Part shown: one piece after another, positions 11,681 to 21,300 of the stretch
Layout of the letters: every line of letters begins with the position of its first letter
Numbering within the stretch: the first letter of the stretch is position 1
NCBI RefSeq assembly: GCF_900142875.1
Contig: NZ_FRCK01000012.1
Coordinates: forward strand, 27,362 to 91,361
Direction: 5' to 3'
Origin: Paracoccus solventivorans
GTDB lineage: Bacteria > Pseudomonadota > Alphaproteobacteria > Rhodobacterales > Rhodobacteraceae
Length of the DNA stretch: 64,000 bases
The notes under the pieces: model-generated
The model's database searches: none
What the model was told of the DNA's origin: nothing
The model's input: only the letters and a program-made list of their open reading frames with translations
Translations under genes and position numbers: made by a program

Positions 11681-12904
11681 TCACGCCCCGGAGGTTTCCG
11701 CAAAGGCGGCGGCAAGATCGGCGGCGATCAGGTCGATGTCATGCGCCCCGGCCACCCGCGCCCTTGCGCTGCGGCCCATCGCCAGCCGCTGGTCCCCGGG
11801 CAGGGCGCAGAAACGGGCGATGGCGACCGCCAGCGCGTCGATGTCGCCCGCCGGCACCAGCAGCCCGTCGCGCCCGTCGCGCACCAGTTCCGGCGTGCCG
11901 GCGATCCAGGTGGAAATCACCGGACGGCCGGCGGCCATCGCCTCCATCGCGACCACGGGCAGGCCCTCGGCGAAGCTGGGCAGGATCAGCGCGTCAGCCT
12001 GGGCCAGCGCCTCGCGCACGCCGCGGTCGTCCAGCCAGCCGGCCAGCCGGATCCGCCCGCCCATGCCGGTGGCGGCGATCGCGGCCTCGATCTGCGGGCG
12101 CAGCGCGCCGTCGCCGACCAGCGTCAGCCGCACATCCGCGCCCTGATCCACCGCCTGCGCCAGCGCCGCGGGCAGCAGGATCTGCCCCTTTTGCTCGGCA
12201 AAGCGGCCGATATTGACCAGATGCACCGGCCGTCCCGCCAGCGGCGGCGGGTCGGGCAGCTCTGCAAAGGCCGCGGGGGCGATGCCGCAATGGATCACCC
12301 GCAGCTTGTCCCAATCCCCCAGCCGCGCCCAGCGGAACAGCTGGCTGCGCCCGTGCTGGGAAATCGCCGCGACGAAGCGGGCGCCGGCGATCTTGTCGGC
12401 AAGGCTCAGCGCCTGCGGAGCGTCGAACTCTTCCGGGCCGTGGACGGTGAAGCTGTAGCCGGGCCCGCCCATCGCCCGGACCAGCGCCGCCACCGCCGCG
12501 GCGTTGGTGCCGAAATGCGCGTGCAGATGGGTGATCCCCAGCGCGCGGGCGCGGGCGGCGACATGCGCGGCCTCGGCCAGATAGATCAGGTGCCGCAGCC
12601 GCCCCTGCGGGTGCCGCCCGCCCATGCGCAGCGCCAGCTTGGCCGCCGACAGGAACCGCCGCGGCTCGGCCAGCAGCCGCGCGCCCATGTCGGCCAGCAG
12701 CCGCGGGGCGCCGGCCTTCAGCACGAACTCGGTGCGCTCATGTTCCGCCAGATCGGCTGCGTCCTTCAGCCCGGCACGGTCCGAGCGCATGGCGAAGCGG
12801 TGGATCTTTACCCCCTGCCGCTCCAGCGCCGCGATCTCGCGGCGGATAAAGGTGACGCTGGGCTGCGGATAGGTGTTCAGCAGATAGGCGATACGCGCGG
12901 TCAT
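11681..12904 (-). CDS. Glycosyltransferase, GT4 family
   Basis: 407 aa GT-B fold enzyme, presumably cytosolic or peripheral at the membrane, adding a sugar to a polysaccharide repeat unit. The N-terminal segment IAYLLNTYPQPSVTFIRREI is typical of colanic-acid-type GT4 enzymes; LHAHFGTNAAAVA and FTVHGPEEFD lie in the acceptor half. LVNIGRFAEQKG and the EGLPVVAMEAMAAGRPVI E-x7-E motif, near residue 315, form the nucleotide-sugar half. ATG 12904 overlaps the stop of the upstream GT2 gene (ATGA). It is last in a four-gene minus-strand operon with a secreted glycosidase-like protein and an SGNH hydrolase. The donor sugar cannot be read from sequence. Confidence 0.9.
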   Translation of the reverse strand: MTARIAYLLNTYPQPSVTFIRREIAALERQGVKIHRFAMRSDRAGLKDAADLAEHERTEFVLKAGAPRLLADMGARLLAEPRRFLSAAKLALRMGGRHPQGRLRHLIYLAEAAHVAARARALGITHLHAHFGTNAAAVAALVRAMGGPGYSFTVHGPEEFDAPQALSLADKIAGARFVAAISQHGRSQLFRWARLGDWDKLRVIHCGIAPAAFAELPDPPPLAGRPVHLVNIGRFAEQKGQILLPAALAQAVDQGADVRLTLVGDGALRPQIEAAIAATGMGGRIRLAGWLDDRGVREALAQADALILPSFAEGLPVVAMEAMAAGRPVISTWIAGTPELVRDGRDGLLVPAGDIDALAVAIARFCALPGDQRLAMGRSARARVAGAHDIDLIAADLAAAFAETSGA

Positions 12905-13731
12905 TGTCGTCCCCTTGCCCAGGTGCCGCTGTCCCGCCCCATGCGGACGGCCAGCGACACCGCCGCATAGGCCGCGAACCCCGCAGGATCGGCGGCCGCC
13001 AGCCGCAGCACCCCGCCCGCGCCCAGCCGCGGCTTGCCCTCGTTCGCCAGCAGCTCGGGCCAGCGGGCGGCGATCTCGGCCACGCCGGCGTCCTGGCGGC
13101 GTCGGACGCGGATCAGCGCGGCGAAACCCTCGGTCATCGGCCAGTCGTAGGGGGCGGCGACCTCGATCCGCTCGGACGGCTGGAACAGCATCCGCACATA
13201 GCTGTCGTCGGAAATGATCGCCGGGAACTCGCCCCAGCGGGCGCGGCCGGCGCGGTTGACCGCGAACAGCCCGAAGCCCGGCGCAGTGCTGCGGGCAAAG
13301 GGCAGCCGCGACCAGAACCGCGCATAGGCACGGCTGAGCCGGCTTTGCGCCGTCACCCGCGGCCGCCCCGAGCCATAGGCCGCGCCCTCTCGCGCCCCCA
13401 GCCCCCGCGCCAGCGCCGCCAGCAGCGGGGGTGAAACGATCACGTCGGCGTCCAGATAGGCGCGGATTTCCCCCCGCGCCACGCGGTCGGCATGGTTCAG
13501 CGCGGCGGGCTTGCCGCCCTCGGCCCGCTCGATCACCGTCAGCTGCCAACCCGCGGCGGCGGCCTCCGGGATCGCCGCGCGCGCCACCTCGGCGGTGCGG
13601 TCGCGGCAGCCGTTCGCCGCGACGATGATTTCCGCCCCGCCCGCCACCGGGTCCGAGGCGATCAGCGCCGAGAGGCAGGCGCCGAGCCAGCGTTCCTCGT
13701 TGCTGGCGGGGATGATGACCGACAGGATCAC
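12901..13731 (-). CDS. Glycosyltransferase, GT2 family
   Basis: 276 aa GT-A enzyme. The N-terminus LSVIIPASNEERWLGACLSAL is the GT2 nucleotide-binding strand, the DxD-type motif is AYLDADVIVSP near residue 90, and SDDSYVRMLF corresponds to the acceptor/base loop. The start is GTG 13731, overlapping the TGA of the preceding gene (GTGA); this is the only start that keeps the first beta strand. The 3' end overlaps the GT4 start by four bases. Role in exopolysaccharide assembly is inferred from the locus. Confidence 0.88.
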   Translation of the reverse strand: MILSVIIPASNEERWLGACLSALIASDPVAGGAEIIVAANGCRDRTAEVARAAIPEAAAAGWQLTVIERAEGGKPAALNHADRVARGEIRAYLDADVIVSPPLLAALARGLGAREGAAYGSGRPRVTAQSRLSRAYARFWSRLPFARSTAPGFGLFAVNRAGRARWGEFPAIISDDSYVRMLFQPSERIEVAAPYDWPMTEGFAALIRVRRRQDAGVAEIAARWPELLANEGKPRLGAGGVLRLAAADPAGFAAYAAVSLAVRMGRDSGTWARGRQ

Positions 13732-15341
13732 TCGTCCGCCGCCCGGCGCAGCGCCTGCCAGCGCGGGTTGTCGTCGGACAGATGCCGCAGCGCGCCCCAG
13801 CTGCCCCATTTCGACGGCGCGGACACGTCGACAAAGGCCATGAACGGGCCGTCGCCCAGTTCCGCCCAGCCGTCGATCAGCCTGCGATACAGCGCCGCCA
13901 TCTCGTCCGAGTAGTTCAGCGCCAGAAAGAACCCGGTTGCCTGTTCGTCGTCGACGACCGGGCCCTGCCCGACGACATGGGTGCCGCCCTCGTACATCAG
14001 CAGCTTCAGCCCGTATTGATCGGCGACCTTGCGATGATGGGGCAGGATCTCGGTCAGCAGCCGCTCCAGGGAATCGGTGCGCGGATCGTCTAGCAGCGCC
14101 TGCGCCGCCTGCGGGAAGACCGCCGCCATGTCGCCGCCCGCGCCAGCCAGCCATTGCTGCCAGACCGGGCGGAACTCCTCGCTGCCGAAGCCATGGCCGA
14201 AATACCCGGTCACCGCATAGGCATCGAAGCTTTCCACCGGCGGCCGCAGCGTGCGTTCCACCTGCCGGGCGCGCGGCGCGTTGAGGATGTCGTCCTCCAG
14301 CCCCAGCCAGCCGGTCTGGGTGGCGATGACCCGCACCAGCCGCTGGGGGGCGGCATCGCCGAACTCCTCGGTCCAGATTGCCGCGATCTCGGCCGCGCGC
14401 ACCGCGCCGTATTGCACCCAGGCATCGCGGATGCCCCAGCGTTCCTGCGCGTGGTCGTCGGCCCATTGCGCCTGCTGGAACTGCCAGTTCCAGATCTCGT
14501 TCGAGAACTCGACATGCGCGCGCAGCCCGGGATCGAGATCGCGCGCCACGATCGCCGCATATTCCCGCGCCAGCCCGTCCGAGCCGGTGTGCGGCATGGT
14601 GAACCAGGGATCGGCCTTGATACGGTTGGCCAGCTCTACCATCACCTCGACCGGGACGCCCTTCACCGTCCAGGCATAGTCGTCGATGCGGGGGCGGTCG
14701 GCGGCCTCGACCAGGGTGGCGTCGTTCGTCGCCATCCAGTCCATGAAGCGGATGGTGCGCGCGCCCTCGATCCGCGCCAGAAAATCGGGGTTGAAGATCT
14801 CGCCCGATTCCAGCAGCGCGCGGCGATCCTCGCGCACCAGCCGCAGGTTGCGGATCGGGTCGGCGGGGTCGGTCTTGCGGATGGTCAGCACCACCATCCC
14901 CTCGCCGGGGGTGAAATCGAACCGCGCAAGGGTGGGGCGCAGGTCCAGCCGCGACACGCGGCCCTCGACCGACAGCGCGCCGCGGCCGTCCCAGCGCAGC
15001 TCATAGCGGCCGGCGGTGTCGGCGGCGCCCTCGGGCAGGTCGGTCAGCACCAGCGTGGACACGCCGGTCACCTCCGCGGGCAGGGCCTTCAGCCAGCCGT
15101 TTTCGTCCAGAAACCCCTCGGCCCGCAGCCGCTGATGGTCCCAGCCGCCCCATTGGTCGGGCAGATGGCCGATCCAGGGCCGCGCGGTCTTCATCAGGTC
15201 CAGGAACGGCTGCTCTGCCGTCCAGTCGGAAATCCCCTCGAGCCCAAAGCCGATGTCGTCGCGCAGCACGGTCTGCGGGGCGGAAAGCACCGCAGCCGGG
15301 GCCAGGAACGCCAGCAGGGCAAGAACAAGGCGCAGCATCAT
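13728..15341 (-). CDS. Secreted glycoside hydrolase-like protein (GH clan A fold, often named cellulose-binding)
   Basis: 537 aa. A Sec signal peptide spans residues 1-21 (MMLRLVLALLAFLAPAAVLSA). The body looks like a TIM-barrel glycosidase: HVEFSNEIWNW near residue 279 gives the Asn-Glu acid/base pair of clan GH-A enzymes, and LLMYEGGTHVVG near 447 offers the nucleophile Glu. The middle part (residues 60-180) is a beta-rich domain. Homologues are usually annotated only as cellulose-binding proteins. Tandem ATGATG at 15341 overlaps the TGA of the SGNH gene, so the two are coupled. Location next to glycosyltransferases suggests it trims or binds the secreted polysaccharide. Catalysis is inference. 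Confidence 0.72.
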   Translation of the reverse strand: MMLRLVLALLAFLAPAAVLSAPQTVLRDDIGFGLEGISDWTAEQPFLDLMKTARPWIGHLPDQWGGWDHQRLRAEGFLDENGWLKALPAEVTGVSTLVLTDLPEGAADTAGRYELRWDGRGALSVEGRVSRLDLRPTLARFDFTPGEGMVVLTIRKTDPADPIRNLRLVREDRRALLESGEIFNPDFLARIEGARTIRFMDWMATNDATLVEAADRPRIDDYAWTVKGVPVEVMVELANRIKADPWFTMPHTGSDGLAREYAAIVARDLDPGLRAHVEFSNEIWNWQFQQAQWADDHAQERWGIRDAWVQYGAVRAAEIAAIWTEEFGDAAPQRLVRVIATQTGWLGLEDDILNAPRARQVERTLRPPVESFDAYAVTGYFGHGFGSEEFRPVWQQWLAGAGGDMAAVFPQAAQALLDDPRTDSLERLLTEILPHHRKVADQYGLKLLMYEGGTHVVGQGPVVDDEQATGFFLALNYSDEMAALYRRLIDGWAELGDGPFMAFVDVSAPSKWGSWGALRHLSDDNPRWQALRRAADE

Positions 15342-16312
15342 GTCGGAATCCCGGTTTGCGGAAAGCGGCGGATGGTGGCCGCCACGATCCGGTGCAGCGC
15401 GGCCAGGGTGTCGGGCGCGACGTCGATCGGGCGGCCGTCGGCGGCGGTCAGCGGGGCCGGGGCCGGCTCGGGCAGGCGCTGGTGGATCACCGCCACATGC
15501 GCCAGCGCCACCACCAGCGCGCCAAGATCGCTGAAATGGATCGGGTCCGGCGCGCCCGCATCGTCGCGGGCAAACAGCTGCTCGCGCGAGGTGACGCCGG
15601 GGACCTGCCCCGCCTCGGCGGCGCGGGCGACGGCGGCCATCACCTGCCCGCCGGGGATCAGGTGGATCGGCCCCACCCCCGGCACCGCCAGCGCGCGGCG
15701 CAGGATCTGCTGTTCCCACAGTTCGGGCAGGTCGCGGTCGATACGTTCCAGCCAGCCCTCGGGGTCGGTCAGCTGGTGCCAGCTTTCGTAAAGATAGATG
15801 CGCAGGTCTGGGCGGGCCTGCCGCGCCAGCAGCGCCCATTGCGCCAGGTAATGCGCCGAGTGGTGCCAGCGGATCGCGTCCTTGAGCTCGACCATCTCGG
15901 TCAGCACCAGCACATCGGCCCAGCCCGATTCCAGCGCCTGCCGCACCGGACGGAAATGCGGATGCGCGTTCTCGCGCTCGAACCCGGGCACCGCGGCGTC
16001 GCCCTGCCAGTGCTGCATCAGCGAGGCGCCCCAGCCCAGCTGCACCGCGTGGTCCTGCCCGCCCAAGGGCCCCGCCAGCGCAGTGGCCAGCGCCGGCATG
16101 TCGCGCCCGACCAGGCTGTGGCCCAGGTGATAGACCTTGACCGGCGGCACCGGCGGCGCCAGCCGGGGCTGCGCGGCGCGATAATCCTCAGGCGGCAACG
16201 GCTCGGGCATCGGCGGCCCGGCGCGGCGCTGCCGGCGCCAGCCCAGCGCCGCGGCCGCGCCCGCAGCCAGCACCCCCGCGGCCCCCAGCAACCCCTGCCG
16301 GCGGCTAACCAT
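15338..16312 (-). CDS. Membrane-anchored or exported SGNH-type hydrolase
   Basis: 324 aa. The N-terminus VSRRQGLLGAAGVLAAGAAA looks like a twin-arginine signal or signal anchor. The mature part begins with VYHLGHSLVG near residue 60, a GDSL-like block with Ser nucleophile. A Gly block, GWGAS, follows, and DPIHFSD near 254 gives the Asp-x-x-His pair. This order fits an SGNH esterase/lipase. In an exopolysaccharide locus the likely job is to remove or transfer acyl groups on the polymer in the periplasm. Alternatively it is a non-catalytic polymer-binding protein, since the first motif reads GHSL rather than GDSL. First gene of its operon; 75 bp separate it from the divergent glycosyltransferase. 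Confidence 0.72.
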   Translation of the reverse strand: MVSRRQGLLGAAGVLAAGAAAALGWRRQRRAGPPMPEPLPPEDYRAAQPRLAPPVPPVKVYHLGHSLVGRDMPALATALAGPLGGQDHAVQLGWGASLMQHWQGDAAVPGFERENAHPHFRPVRQALESGWADVLVLTEMVELKDAIRWHHSAHYLAQWALLARQARPDLRIYLYESWHQLTDPEGWLERIDRDLPELWEQQILRRALAVPGVGPIHLIPGGQVMAAVARAAEAGQVPGVTSREQLFARDDAGAPDPIHFSDLGALVVALAHVAVIHQRLPEPAPAPLTAADGRPIDVAPDTLAALHRIVAATIRRFPQTGIPT

Positions 16313-16387
16313 GGTTGCCTTGGGCGGTCATGTGCGGTTTCCTGTTCAAGACGCTGTTTCCCCAGAATATGCAGGAGTAGGCCGCGA

Positions 16388-17659
16388 ATGCCAGAACCAG
16401 CCGACGCAAGCCTGCTGATCTATGCGCCGGTGCCGCTGCACCGGGACGGCGCGCAGCTTCTGCTTGAGGATCAGGCCTGCAACGGCCTGCGGCTGTGGGC
16501 GGCGCATTTCGCGCAGGTGACGGCGATCATGCCGGTTTCCGACGCCCCTGCCCCGGCCAGCTGGGTGCCGGTCGAGCGGGTCGGCCCGGCGCTGGAGCGC
16601 ATCCGGCTGCTGCCGGTGCCGCAGGCCTGGACGCTGGGCCGGTTCCTGCGCGCCCGTCCCGCCGTGCGGCGGCTGATCCGCGACGAGATCGCGCGCGCGG
16701 ATTACCTGTCCTTTGCCATCGGCGGGCTGGTCGGCGACTGGGGCGCGCTGGCCTGCGCCGAGGCCTGTCGCATGGGCCGCCCCCATGCCGTCTGGACCGA
16801 CCGCGTGGAATCCGAGGTCACGCGGATGGAGGCCGTCGGCGCCCCGCGGCTGCGCCGCCGGCTCAAGGCGCAGCTGATCTGGCGCCCGATGGCGGCGCTG
16901 GAACGGCGCGCGGTGCGCCGCGCGACGCTGGGGCTGTTCCACGGGCAGGCGACCTTCGACCATTACGCGCGCTTCAGCCGCGATCCGCATCTGGTCCACG
17001 ACATCCACGTCCGCGCCGCCGACCTGATCCCGGCCAAGGCGCTGGCCGCCAAGGCCGCGCGCGCAGGCGCGGGCGGGCCGCTGCGGCTGGTCTATGTCGG
17101 CCGCGCCGACACGATGAAAGGCCCGCTCGACTGGATCGAGGCGCTGGAGCTGGCGGCGCAGGCCGGCGTCGATCTGCGCGCCAGCTGGATCGGCGGGGGC
17201 GAACAGATCGAGGCGCTGCGCGCCCGCATCGCCCAGGGACCGCTGGCCGGGCAGGTGACGGCGCCGGGGTTCCTTTCCGACCGGGCCGCGGTGCTGGCGG
17301 CGCTGCGGGATGCCGATGCGCTGCTGTTCTGCCACCGCACCCCGGAATCGCCGCGGGTGCTGATCGAGGCGCTGGTCTCGGGCGCGCCGCTGATCGGCTA
17401 TGAGGGACCGTTCCAGCAGTCGCTGATCGCGGACAATGGGGCCGGGGCGCTGGTCCCCGACGGGCGGCCGGACCTGCTGGCGCAGGAACTGGCCCTGCTG
17501 CACCGTCATCGCGCAACGCTGGCGCGGATGATCGCGGCGACCGCCAAGGCCGCCCACGGCCACGACGACGAGACCGCGTTTGCGCATCGCAGCCGGATCA
17601 TCCTGACGCATCTGCCGCCCCCGCAGGATCGGGCCGGGGATCCGCACAGGCCGCGATGA
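16388..17659 (+). CDS. Glycosyltransferase, GT-B type
   Basis: 423 aa. The C-terminal half has GPLRLVYVGRADTMKGPLDW near residue 235, typical of GT4-like donors, and ESPRVLIEALVSGAPLIGYE near 325 as the E-x7-E motif. The N-terminal half is divergent. ATG 16388 follows AGGAG by about ten bases. It is read alone on the plus strand, divergent from the SGNH gene. Its last 62 bases overlap the end of the convergent phosphopantetheinyl transferase gene, so both C-termini are encoded by the same DNA. Acceptor and donor unknown. Confidence 0.85.
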   Translation: MPEPADASLLIYAPVPLHRDGAQLLLEDQACNGLRLWAAHFAQVTAIMPVSDAPAPASWVPVERVGPALERIRLLPVPQAWTLGRFLRARPAVRRLIRDEIARADYLSFAIGGLVGDWGALACAEACRMGRPHAVWTDRVESEVTRMEAVGAPRLRRRLKAQLIWRPMAALERRAVRRATLGLFHGQATFDHYARFSRDPHLVHDIHVRAADLIPAKALAAKAARAGAGGPLRLVYVGRADTMKGPLDWIEALELAAQAGVDLRASWIGGGEQIEALRARIAQGPLAGQVTAPGFLSDRAAVLAALRDADALLFCHRTPESPRVLIEALVSGAPLIGYEGPFQQSLIADNGAGALVPDGRPDLLAQELALLHRHRATLARMIAATAKAAHGHDDETAFAHRSRIILTHLPPPQDRAGDPHRPR

Positions 17660-18308
17660 CCAGCCCCTCGGCCCGCGCCAGCCGCACCGGCAGCACCGCA
17701 CCCGCCGGATAGGGCGGCGCGGCGCGGGTAAAGCGCAGGGTCGCCGCATCCGCCGTCAGCGTTTCCAGCCGCAGGTCGGTGAACTCCAGCAGCTGGCGGC
17801 TGCGCGGGAACTGGCATTTATAGGCGGCCTCCTTGGCGGCGAAGCCTTCGCGCGCACGGCGCAGCGGCTGGGGCGAGGCCGCCAACAGGCGCTGTTCCGC
17901 CGGATCGGGAAAGATCAGCGGCAGCAGATCGCCGGGCAGTTCCTCGTCGGGTTCGGCGTCCAGCCCCAGCGCCAGCGCCCCGGCGCGCGCGGCCACCGCG
18001 AAGGCCAGCGCCCCGTGGTGGGTGATGCTGCCGGTGACGCCGGCGGGCCAGATCGGGGCGCGGTCCTCGCCCATCGGGATCGGACTTGCGGGCAGGCCCA
18101 GCCGTGCCATCGCCTGCCGCGCGGCGTGGCGGCCGGCGGCGAACTCGGCCTGCCGGGCCGGGACGGCGCGCGCCATGGCGGCGGCCTCGGCCCCCAGCAG
18201 CGGCCCGCCCTGCCCGACCACGCAGGCGCCGACGCCGATGCCCGGGGGAAACAGCGTCGCCACCGTGCGGGCGGCGCTTGTCCCGGTCAGGACGGCCTCA
18301 GCCGCCAT
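17598..18308 (-). CDS. 4'-phosphopantetheinyl transferase, EntD/Sfp type
   Basis: 236 aa. It moves phosphopantetheine from CoA to the Ser of carrier domains, so it should activate the PCP and ACP of the two megasynthases upstream. Motifs in order: GSITHHGALAFAVAA, LGLDAEPDEELP with the Mg-binding Asp and Glu, and FAAKEAAYKCQFP. The start ATG 18308 lies 11 bases inside the end of the NRPS gene, which shows coupling. The C-terminal tail after residue 220 is Pro/Ala-rich and lies in the 62-bp overlap with the convergent glycosyltransferase gene, so its exact length may not matter. Last gene of the biosynthetic operon. Confidence 0.93.
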   Translation of the reverse strand: MAAEAVLTGTSAARTVATLFPPGIGVGACVVGQGGPLLGAEAAAMARAVPARQAEFAAGRHAARQAMARLGLPASPIPMGEDRAPIWPAGVTGSITHHGALAFAVAARAGALALGLDAEPDEELPGDLLPLIFPDPAEQRLLAASPQPLRRAREGFAAKEAAYKCQFPRSRQLLEFTDLRLETLTADAATLRFTRAAPPYPAGAVLPVRLARAEGLVIAACADPRPDPAGAADASG

Positions 18309-21300
18309 CGCGCTGCGCCCGCAGCGCGCGGCGCCGCGCGATGGCATCGGCGCGGGCGGTTTCCTCGGCAGCCTCGGCCTCCTTGCGGGCGCTGTCGTCC
18401 GCGGTGCCGCCGGACAGATGGGCTGCCAGCGATTCCAGCGTCGGAAAGCGGAAGATGTCGGTAATCGACAGCCGCACGCCCCCGCCCAGCGCCGCCCGGA
18501 TTTCCCGGTGCGCCTGCACCGCCAGCAGCGAATGCCCGCCCAGCGCAAAGAAATTGTCGCGCGAGCCGATCCGCGGCCGGTTCAGCACCCGCGCCCAGAC
18601 CGCGGCGATGGTCGCCTCGATCCCGTCCGAGGGCGCCACGAAATCCTCGGCCACCGCATCGGCGCTTTCCACCACGTCGGGCAGCGCCTTACGGTCCACC
18701 TTGCGGTTGGGGGTCAGCGGGAACTCGGCCAGCCGCACGAAATGCGCAGGGATCATATGCGGGGGCAGGCGCTCGGCCAGATGGCGCTTGACCGCATCGG
18801 TGGACAGCTGGTGATCGCCGGTCAGATAGGCGATCAGCCGCAGGTCGCCCGGACCCATCTCGCGGCAGATCACCACCGCCTGCCGGACGCCGGCGCATTC
18901 CTCGGCGGCGGCCTCGATCTCGCCCAGCTCGATGCGATAACCGCGCAGCTTGACCTGATGGTCGGCGCGGCCGAGGAACTCGAGCTTGGCGCCGCCCTGC
19001 CCGTCGGGACGCCAGCGCACCAGATCGCCGGTGCCGTAGATGCGGCCGGGGGCGAAGGGGTTGGGGCGGAACCGGTCCTCGGTCAGGTCGGGGCGCTGCC
19101 AGTAGCCGCGGGCCACGCCCTCGCCGCCGATCCAAAGCTCGCCCTCGGCGCCCAGGGCCACGGGCTGGCCGTCCGCATCCAGCACATAGCATTGGGTGTT
19201 GGCGATGGGGGTGCCGATGCTGACCACCGGGTCCGCGACCCCGGCGGGGGCGGTGGTGGACCAGATCGTGGTCTCGGTCGGGCCATACATGTTGGTGATC
19301 CGGCGCGCGCCGGCGCGGGTCAGATCACCCACCAGCGACGCCGGCAGCGCCTCGCCCCCCAGCACCAGATGGCGCAGCCCGCCCATGGCGGCGCGGGCGT
19401 CGTCGTTCATCGCGATCATCCGCGCCATCGAGGGCGTGCATTGCATATGCGTGGCGCGGTGGCGGGTGATCTGCGCGGCGATCGACCAATCGTCCGAGGC
19501 CAGCTCGGGCGCCATGTTACTGCGGCGCAGGATCTCGGCCAGCGGCGCCAGCCCTTCCAGCACCGTCTCGCAGGGCAGGCCATAGTCGATCAGGCAGGCG
19601 ATCTCGTCCACGCCGATGCGCTTGAGCTGTTCGACCCGGGCCAGCCCGTCCTCGACGGTGCCGAACAGGCCCGAATCCTCGAAATAGCGCTGGAAGGCGA
19701 AATCGAGGATCGCCTCGGTCTCCTCGGCATCCAGGCTGCGCAGGTCGATGTCCATCGGGTTGGTCACGCCCTGCGGTTTCTTGAAGGCGGGAAAGGCCCA
19801 GGCGTATTGCTTGACCAACGCCGCGGCCGAGCGCAGGTAATCCTTCATCGGGCCGCGGGCGCGTTCGCGCGCCACCTCGCGGTCGTGGCAGATATAGCTG
19901 TGCAGCATCAGCGTGACCTTGAAATCCGCCGGATCGCGGCCGGATTTGCGCAGCGCGTCGTGATAGATGGCGATCTTTTCGCCGACCTCCTCGACCGACT
20001 GGCCCAGCAGGTGGGTCAGCACGTTGGCGCCGATCTCGCCGGCCTCGCGCCAGGTGGCGGGGTTGCCGGCGGTGGTCACCCAGATCGACAGCTCGCGGCT
20101 GACCGGGCGCGGCTGCGTCACCACATCGACCATGCGCCCGTCGTTCAGCGGAAACGGCACCGCCTCGCCCCGCCACATCCGGCGCAGCTTGTCGATGGTG
20201 TCGAACATCGCCGCCTTGTTGTTGGGCGGGCCGTTTTCCGGGCGCAGCACGAAATCCTCGGGGTGCCAGCCGGACGCGATGCCCAGCGCCGTGCGCCCGT
20301 TGGTCAGGTTGTCGATGACCGCCCATTCCTCGGCCACCCGGATCGGATGGTGCAGGGGCGCCACGCAGGACCCGGCGCGGACCTCGAGGTTGGTCGTTAC
20401 AGCTGCAACCGCCGCCCCGGTGACCGAGGGGTTCGGATAGGGGCCGCCAAAGGCGTGGAAATGCCGCTCCGGCGTCCAGACGGCGCAGAACCCGTGCTGG
20501 TCGGCGAACTTCGCGCCCTCCAGCAGGACGCGGTATTTCTGCCGCCCCACGCCGTCGTCGTTGCCCCAGTAGAACAGGCTGAAGTCCATCTTGCGGGCGC
20601 TGATGCGGCTGCCGGCGGACACCAGCGCACGCTCTTCCTCGCCCATCAGCACGACATGATAGCCGCGGGCCAGCGTCCAGAACAGCTCCAGCACCGAGAT
20701 GTCGAACGAGAGCGAGGTCACCGCCAGCCACACCCGCCCGTCGCTGTCGGGGATGCGCTGGTCCATGCCGGCGAAGAAGTTCGCCACGTTGCGATGTTCC
20801 AGCATCACCCCCTTGGGGCGGCCGGTCGAGCCCGAGGTGTAGATCAGATAGGCCAGATCCTCCGGCGCGGCGCCGCCCTCGGGGTTGGTTTCGGGCATCG
20901 CGGCCAGCCGCGGCTCGGCGTCCAGCACCAGAAGCTCGGCGTCGCTGTCGGGCAGCGCGGGTTCCAGCGCGGTTTCGGTGATGATGACCGGGGCGCCGGA
21001 ATCTTCCACATAAAGGGCGATGCGGTCGGCAGGATAGGCCGGGTCCAGCGGCAGATAGGCGCCGCCGGCCTTGAGGATCCCCAGCGCCCCCACCAGCAGC
21101 AGGGGCGAGCGGCGCAGGTTCAGCCCCACCACCGTGCCCGGCCCCACCCCCATCTGCCGCAGCAGATGCGCCAGCCGGTTGGCGCGGGCGTTCAGCTGCG
21201 CATAGGTGAGGGTCCGGTCCTCATGCGTCAGCGCGGCGCCGCCGGGAGTACGGGCGGCCTGCGCCTCGAACGCGCGGTGGATCGAGTGGTCGGGGACGGC

